Source: Chitinophaga sp. 180180018-3 (GTDB lineage Bacteria; Bacteroidota; Bacteroidia; Chitinophagales; Chitinophagaceae). From it: 64,000 nucleotides of DNA. Numbering within the stretch: the stretch's first letter is position 1; the number at the start of each line of letters is the position of its first letter. The DNA lies in NCBI RefSeq assembly GCF_037893185.1, contig NZ_CP140772.1, positions 1,612,001-1,676,000 on the forward strand. The letters run 5' to 3'. A program made the translations under genes and the position numbers. Below, one piece after another: positions 59,194 through 64,000 of this stretch. Below the pieces are notes generated by a model. That model had not been told where the DNA came from. It ran no database searches and saw only the letters and a program-made list of their open reading frames with translations.

Positions 59194-59865
59194 CTAACCA
59201 AACCGGTATCCGGTACCATATACAGTTTTAATATAATCTTCGCCGCCGGCTTCCAGCATTTTCTTGCGCAGGTTCTTGATATGGGTGTATATAAAATCAT
59301 AGGAACCTGCCTGGTCGTATTCGTCGCCCCAAAGGTGACCGGCCAGGGCCGACTTGGTAACCACCCGGTGCTGGTTGGCGATGAAATAGAGCAGCAGCTG
59401 GTATTCTTTACCAGTGAGGGTGATAGACTTGTTATGTACCAGTACCGTTTTGGAGATTGGTTTAACGGTTATTTCATGAAAGCTGATGGTGGTATTGCCA
59501 TCGAAATTCTTGCGGCGGAGAATCGCATTAACGCGGGCATTCAGCTCCGAAAGATGGAAGGGCTTTGTCAGGTAGTCATCGGCGCCCAGTTCGAGGCCCT
59601 TGAGCTTATCTTCGAGAGAGTCTTTAGCGGAAATAATGATAATGCCCGCGGTGGATTCCTGTAGTTTCAGCTCCTTCACTATGTCCAATCCGTTACCCAT
59701 GGGCAGTCCTATATCGGCGATGATGCAGTCGTAGTCAAATTCATTGACCTTGTCGCGGGCGGCCGGGAAATCCGCCGCCACTTCCACAATATAGCCCTGC
59801 TTTTCCAGGTATTCCTCTATACTGGCCCTGAGCACGGGCTCATCTTCTATAATGAGTACTTTCAT
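59194..59865 (-). CDS. Response regulator, OmpR/PhoB family
   Basis: A 223-residue DNA-binding regulator. Receiver residues: acidic pocket IIEDEP (5-10), phosphoacceptor Asp51 (IIADIGLPMGNG), SAKDS and LTKPFHLSEL. The C-terminal winged helix (about 125-223) ends YDFIYTHIKNLRKKM and VYGTGYRFG. It begins the operon of regulator, sensor kinase and TonB-dependent receptor and is expected to control at least that receptor. No autoregulatory binding repeat was found by eye in the 250 bp upstream. Confidence 0.95.
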   Translation of the reverse strand: MKVLIIEDEPVLRASIEEYLEKQGYIVEVAADFPAARDKVNEFDYDCIIADIGLPMGNGLDIVKELKLQESTAGIIIISAKDSLEDKLKGLELGADDYLTKPFHLSELNARVNAILRRKNFDGNTTISFHEITVKPISKTVLVHNKSITLTGKEYQLLLYFIANQHRVVTKSALAGHLWGDEYDQAGSYDFIYTHIKNLRKKMLEAGGEDYIKTVYGTGYRFG

Positions 59866-60115
59866 GGGGCTAAAAGTAGGGATAATTCCTAAAGAAATTC
59901 TGTAGCAGGGAGTTCAGGGGAGATAGTAGCTGTTAATAGGCTATGGTGCTGCTTTATGGAGTTATATTGTTAGGTGTCCGTATTTATTTTTGAGAGACTT
60001 TTCATACGTAAATGATATGAGCAGGGGCAGTTTTTTCTTTTCCACATTAAAACTAAGCGTGGTCACTTATCGTAGATAAATACCAAATAGCAAATCATTT
60101 CATGCAAGCATTATT
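59866..60115. other. Divergent intergenic region
   Basis: A 250-bp A/T-rich gap between the response regulator (leftward) and a small protein gene (rightward). It holds TATTTTTG at 59985-59992 on the plus strand, a candidate -7 box, 124 bp before the ATG at 60116. No RNA gene or repeat is seen. Confidence 0.45.
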
Positions 60116-60502
60116 ATGAATTCTTATTTAAAGATGATTGCAGGCAGGTTATTGCAGAAGAAATACTCGTCCATGGCAGTTTCCCGGCGGCCCAGGCCGG
60201 ATAAAGATACGAGGGAACTGATAGCGCTGATGGATAATATCCCCAATGCCAGGCTGGTAGCGGCAGCCTATCAGCGAATGATGAGAACAGGCCGGCTGGA
60301 AAGGCGTTTCACCAGTGGTGATCCCTGCAGAGGCTGGCTGGAAATGGAACAGATGATATTAGACCGGGAGTTGAGGCGTAAAGAAAATCGCCGTAAAATT
60401 ATTTGGATGGTGCTGGTGTTTGCTGTGGTAGGGGCTGCTTCTTATATTGGAGGCGTTTACCTGCTGAATCAGGGAAAGAACCTGTCTGTACAGGCAAGAT
60501 GA
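60116..60502 (+). CDS. Unrecognised small membrane protein
   Basis: A 128-residue protein, strongly basic over its first 100 residues, with Arg/Leu-rich helices (LMDNIPNARLVAAAYQRMM; RLERRF; DRELRRKENRRK) and one C-terminal membrane span (IIWMVLVFAVVGAASYIGGVYLL, about 99-121). The layout is that of a tail-anchored inner-membrane protein with a cytoplasmic helical domain. No family recognised. It is convergent with the next gene: the stops are one base apart. Confidence 0.7.
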   Translation: MNSYLKMIAGRLLQKKYSSMAVSRRPRPDKDTRELIALMDNIPNARLVAAAYQRMMRTGRLERRFTSGDPCRGWLEMEQMILDRELRRKENRRKIIWMVLVFAVVGAASYIGGVYLLNQGKNLSVQAR

Positions 60503-60503
60503 A

Positions 60504-61124
60504 TTATACCCTTTTTTCTGAAGTCATGTGAATGGTGCGGGTGCCCGCTTTCACCAATAGTTGTTTACGCGTTTCAGTTAGCCCGTTTGTAAGAATAGTT
60601 ACTAAATCTTCATGATGACCATCTTCCTGCGTGAAGGAAATTATGCAGGGTTGCTGGTTAATGCCTATGCTGGTCAGATCCAGATAGTGCCCGGTTGCAA
60701 TTGTTCCGCTGATTAACCGGCCAGAAATAGTGAAATGGGTGCCAGGTTCGGGAAAGGGATACCTGAACTCCAGCTCGGCTACGGTTTGATGGTGCCAGCT
60801 GTAGAAGCAATGAGGACATTGCCTTGCTGAAATGGTTCTTGCCAACCCGTTGCAGCGGGGGCAGGTGTTCATGAAAATTTCTTCCCGATGTTTTTCGAGG
60901 ATGCCTGATGCAATGTTCAGGTAGCACTGATCTACTCCCCGAGCCAACAGCGATAATATTTCGGGATCTTTGGTAAGCCACCCCCGGTCATACATTTTCT
61001 CCCGCAGGTGAGGAGCAGTTTCGCTTTGCGCGTAATAGAGTGCATGCCGCATTGCTACCGTTTCTTTAAAAGTCATCAGGTATCCGTAGTGATCGGCAAT
61101 ATATCTGGCGGTAGCAGGATCCAT
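60504..61124 (-). CDS. Unrecognised protein with a zinc-ribbon motif
   Basis: A 206-residue protein. Its middle has CPRCNGLARTISARQCPHC (about 101-119), two CxxC pairs that form a zinc ribbon, between a helical N-terminal domain (TARYIADHYGYLMTFKETVA) and a beta-rich C-terminal domain (TIATGHYLDLTSIGINQQ). No family recognised; it could bind nucleic acid or another protein. The frame opens at 61148, overlapping the region upstream of a divergent gene; MDPATARYIADH at 61124 is a better start. Confidence 0.75.
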   Translation of the reverse strand: MDPATARYIADHYGYLMTFKETVAMRHALYYAQSETAPHLREKMYDRGWLTKDPEILSLLARGVDQCYLNIASGILEKHREEIFMNTCPRCNGLARTISARQCPHCFYSWHHQTVAELEFRYPFPEPGTHFTISGRLISGTIATGHYLDLTSIGINQQPCIISFTQEDGHHEDLVTILTNGLTETRKQLLVKAGTRTIHMTSEKRV

Positions 61125-61229
61125 AGTGTAGATAAATGAGTGCAGCAAAATACATATAATTTATTTTCTTTAAAAACGATGAGAACATCCCCGACACATG
61201 CTCTTTGTGTGAACAGGATAACTCTCTTT

Positions 61230-62396
61230 ATGACCAACAAAACACAACGACTATACTCCATCGACGCATTCCGTGCAATAACCATGCTGCTGATGATCTT
61301 TGTGAACGATGTAAGCAGCGTAAGCCACATCCCTTCCTGGATTGGGCATGTGAGCGCCGATACCGATGGTATGGGCTTCGCCGACACCGTATTCCCGTCT
61401 TTTCTTTTTATTGTCGGCTTGTCGCTGCCTCATGCCATCGGATACCGGCTGAAAAAGCAGCAGTCTTTTCTCTCCATTGCATCGCATATCTTTTTGAGAT
61501 CCCTGGCGCTGATCGTAATGGGGTTTTTCCATGTAAACCTGGAGAGCTACAACGACGCTGCCGTGCTGCCATACCCGGTATGGGAGCTGGTCATTACAGT
61601 AGCTTTTTTCCTGATATGGCTGGATTATCCGGATACGCTTTCCCGCAAGCTTCGCTACAGCCTGATCGGCGTGGGGATTGCTGCACTGGTGGCCATGGCC
61701 TGGTTGTATAAAGGAGGAGAGCCGGGGCACCCGCACTGGATGGAGCAATCGTGGGGCGGCATTCTGGGAATCATTGGCTGGGCTTACCTGGTGAGTGCCC
61801 TGGTGTTCCTGCTGGTTCGCGGGCAATTTGGCTGGTTGCTGGGCGCCACGTTCTTATTCCTTGCGATCAATATCGGTACGCATGGCGGGTGGTGGCACGT
61901 GCAGCTGCCGGTAATAGGGGATGCTTCCGCTATTGTGCTGGTTATGGGAGGAACCGTGATATCCGTTTGTTACAGCCGTTTGCTGGCGCAGCAAAGGCTG
62001 GTATGGCCGGTACTGACCATCGCAGGCGTTATCGCCATTGTGTTGGGGTTTATAGTGAGACCTTATACGGGAGGTATTTCCAAGATAGGCGCTACGCCGG
62101 CATGGGTGCTGATTTGCGGCGGTATCAGCATATTGGTATTTGAGCTGCTGATATACGTGGTGGATGTTTGCGGGAAAACCCGCTGGTACCGCCTGATCCG
62201 GTCGGGAGGCACTGCTACACTCACCTGCTACCTGATGCCTTACCTTTTCTACTCCCTGATGATGTTGGCCGGCATCAGCCTGCCGGCATGGTTCAATACG
62301 GGCATAGGCGGTATACTGCGCTCCTTTGCCATAGCATTACTACTGATTATGCTGGCAGGGTGGATGGAAAAGAAACACCTGAAGCTGAAAATATAG
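61230..62396 (+). CDS. DUF5009/HGSNAT-like multi-span acyltransferase-type membrane protein
   Basis: A 388-residue inner-membrane protein with about ten spans. The start YSIDAFRAITMLLMIFVND and the following FADTVFPSFLFIVGLSLPHA are the typical opening of the heparan-alpha-glucosaminide N-acetyltransferase-like (DUF5009) family. Members carry acyl groups across the membrane onto sugars; here the acceptor is unknown. The frame begins at 61140 and would overlap the divergent gene; MTNKTQRLYS at 61230 is chosen. It ends one base before the minus-strand serine hydrolase stop. Confidence 0.82.
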   Translation: MTNKTQRLYSIDAFRAITMLLMIFVNDVSSVSHIPSWIGHVSADTDGMGFADTVFPSFLFIVGLSLPHAIGYRLKKQQSFLSIASHIFLRSLALIVMGFFHVNLESYNDAAVLPYPVWELVITVAFFLIWLDYPDTLSRKLRYSLIGVGIAALVAMAWLYKGGEPGHPHWMEQSWGGILGIIGWAYLVSALVFLLVRGQFGWLLGATFLFLAINIGTHGGWWHVQLPVIGDASAIVLVMGGTVISVCYSRLLAQQRLVWPVLTIAGVIAIVLGFIVRPYTGGISKIGATPAWVLICGGISILVFELLIYVVDVCGKTRWYRLIRSGGTATLTCYLMPYLFYSLMMLAGISLPAWFNTGIGGILRSFAIALLLIMLAGWMEKKHLKLKI

Positions 62397-62397
62397 G

Positions 62398-63513
62398 TTA
62401 TAGCTTCACCCGGCGTGGCCAGGGTGTTTTGGGATCATTCACTGCACTCCATAGCAGCCCGTCAAGATCATTGAAGAAGGCGCCATTTGTGCGGGTATTA
62501 CATAGTATTACCCAATTAAATCCCTTTTTAGCCCGGATGATTTCTGTGGCTGTACCTGGCAGGGAGCCTGCATGCCACCAGTTTTGATAGGCGTTCACAC
62601 CCCAGCCGAGCGCATATCCTGGATTGGCCGCAGAACCGGTGGTCATAGCTGTAATGGAACTATCGCGCAATACATCAGGAGGATTCGGAAACCCGTCTAC
62701 ATGCAGGAGGAAACGGGCCATATCGATGGCTGAGGCGATCCATCCGCCGTGGGCATCCATGCGGCTGATGTTGTACATATACGGATCCTCGCTATTCTGG
62801 CCATAGTAGATGACTTCACCGGGTTTGCGTTGCTCCCGGGTATTGCCGCCTATTTGCATGGAGCTGATGCCTGCCGGGGTGAGAATGAGCTTTTTCACTG
62901 CTGCGTCATAAGGCATGCCAGTCAGTTTTTCGATCACACGGCCCAGGATGCAATATCCAAAATTAGAGTAGGCGAATACTTTGCCTGGCTGGTTGGTGAG
63001 GCCCTGGTGGTCCAGCGTCCACGAGATCAGTTCTTCCGCAGTCATTTCCGGGTGATGAAACATCGGATCGGTGAAGTTGTTGGTCCAGCCACCGCTCGTA
63101 TGCTGCAACAGCTCCCGGATGGTGATCTATTGAACGCCGGTCGCATAGGGAGGATGGCCATATTGGGTACCCAGTATGGAGCCGGGGCCAAATACCCGGT
63201 CGTTGAGGGTGAGTTTCTTTTCTTCCACGAGTTTTAGTATAGCCGTGGCTGTTATTGGTTTGGAAACACTGGCGAGGCGGAAAAGACTATTCGGAGTAAT
63301 GGCTGTTTTGAGCGAGGTATCTGCATAGCCATACCCTTTGGCATATACGATTTCGCCGTTGCGGGTAACAACAACAGCGATGCCGGGAACATGATAATGT
63401 TGCATAAAAGCGTGTACGCTGTCATCTATCCCGGGCAGGGATTGGGCATTGGAAAGAAGCCCAGGGGCAAGGCTGCAAAGCAGGCAAAGCAATAGTTTAC
63501 ATGGGGCTGTCAT
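62398..63513 (-). pseudogene. Serine hydrolase (beta-lactamase/DD-peptidase family), interrupted by one in-frame TAG
   Basis: The gene is one frame of 372 codons broken only by TAG at 63127-63129 (codon 129). The first part has a signal peptide (ending LLSNAQ) and the nucleophile motif SVSK (Ser82, Lys85). After the TAG the frame continues ITIRELLQHTSGGW, exactly as expected in this family, then YSNFGY (the Tyr-x-Asn motif) and HAGSLPGT. The residue before the break is Gln and the lost codon was probably CAG (Gln), a single C-to-T change. If real, translation stops before the Tyr and HxG motifs, so no active enzyme is made. A sequencing error or readthrough would restore it. Confidence 0.85.
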
Positions 63514-63517
63514 GATA

Positions 63518-64000
63518 TTAAGGTATTAAAATATTCCCTTCGAGGAAAGTCCGGCAGGAGCCACCAATGAGCACTCTGTCGCCCATATCTTCACAATACA
63601 ACTTTCCCGCTCTTGGCGATACCTGTAGTGCCGTGAGTTGCTTTTTCTCTAATTGCCGGCTCCAGAAAGGAATCAGGGAGCAATGAGCGGAACCGGTAAC
63701 AGGATCTTCAAAGATGCTGGCCTGTGGCGTAAAGAAGCGGGATACAAAATCTACTGTACGACCTTTTGCGGTGGCGATGATTCCGCCGGGATCGAGGTTG
63801 ATCTGGTTGAGAATAGCCTGATCCGGCCGGAGGTTGCGAACGATGTCTTCATCATGATACACCAGTACATAATCCCGGGCTTTGAGCACTTCCATCGGAT
63901 AAGCGCCCATTCCGCGGAGGATCTCCGGTGGTAATGAGGCGGCAGTAGCGGGGCGCGACGGGAAGTCGAGCATCAGCATATCGTTGTGCCGCGTTACAGT
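63518..64000 (-). CDS. PhzF-family isomerase-like protein, C-terminal part
   Basis: The frame is open to the right edge (residues TVTRHND precede the first Met), so the N-terminus is missing. About 160 residues remain. The motif EDPVTGSAHCSLIPFW is the signature of the PhzF fold, and LDFPSRP and LIGGSCRTFLEG are also usual. PhzF in phenazine synthesis isomerises DHHA; most relatives in non-producers have unknown substrates. It ends 4 bp before the start codon of the serine hydrolase, so the two probably share an operon. Confidence 0.9.
   Translation of the reverse strand, partial: TVTRHNDMLMLDFPSRPATAASLPPEILRGMGAYPMEVLKARDYVLVYHDEDIVRNLRPDQAILNQINLDPGGIIATAKGRTVDFVSRFFTPQASIFEDPVTGSAHCSLIPFWSRQLEKKQLTALQVSPRAGKLYCEDMGDRVLIGGSCRTFLEGNILIP

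Overview
The window looks like chromosomal DNA from a Gram-negative bacterium of the phylum Bacteroidota, most likely Chitinophagaceae (Chitinophaga-like). This rests on a SusC/SusD pair with lipoprotein partners, several large TonB-dependent receptors with carboxypeptidase-regulatory N-termini, an LptE-type lipoprotein, the miaB/sigma-54 activator/lptE/secG gene order, and repeated TAnnTTTG (-7) promoter boxes. Both edges cut genes: the SusC gene enters from the left and a PhzF-family gene runs off the right. I see no insertion sequence, prophage, CRISPR array or plasmid gene; the region reads as ordinary core and semi-core chromosome.

Layout. 1-5.4 kb: the end of a polysaccharide-utilisation-type locus on the plus strand (SusC end, SusD, FAS1-like lipoprotein, DUF5007-like lipoprotein). 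5.5-9.2 kb: a minus-strand cluster (gamma-glutamyltransferase, DinB-like protein, small lipoprotein, BioF-like PLP enzyme). 9.3-13.7 kb: M14 metallopeptidase, redoxin-like protein, YihY/BrkB membrane protein. 13.7-22.7 kb: a long minus-strand run with two Fe-S proteins, a conserved hypothetical, miaB, a sigma-54 activator, lptE, a repeat-bearing protein, secG and mltG. 22.9-32.9 kb: phosphoribosyltransferase, DUF2279-type protein, phosphohexomutase, pcm, two paralogous outer-membrane receptors, DUF445 protein. 33.0-33.4 kb: two identical tRNA-His genes, each with its own promoter and terminator. 33.5-39.7 kb: two unrecognised proteins, a class 3 lipase, aspA and a Dcu-type carrier. 39.8-51.1 kb: a macroglobulin/plug-domain protein, a YhiN-type flavoprotein, deoxynucleoside kinase, folK, sppA, an ABC-2 permease, two SRPBCC proteins, a DUF2911 protein and bioA. 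51.1-60 kb: hybrid histidine kinase, LTA-synthase-like sulfatase, and a TonB receptor with its own two-component system. 60-64 kb: small hypothetical proteins, an acyltransferase-like membrane protein, a serine hydrolase interrupted by one in-frame TAG, and the PhzF-family gene.

The most striking non-coding signal is a family of long, nearly perfect inverted repeats at the 3' ends of genes (seven clear copies and one decayed). The cores are related (GCGAAGA..TTAGCG), but the outer arms differ from copy to copy while still matching their own partner exactly. Most overlap a stop codon. A second small repeat family (TCTTTAGTAA...GCGGAGATCAC) occurs twice as terminator-like hairpins. Other points of interest are -7 boxes that abut start codons (predicted leaderless mRNAs), a 205-nt leader holding a possible 30-codon ORF, and the tandem tRNA-His duplication.

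Gene names rest on motifs and remembered family resemblance only; no database search was possible. Start sites were moved inward where the longest reading frame ran through a promoter, a repeat or an implausible leader.
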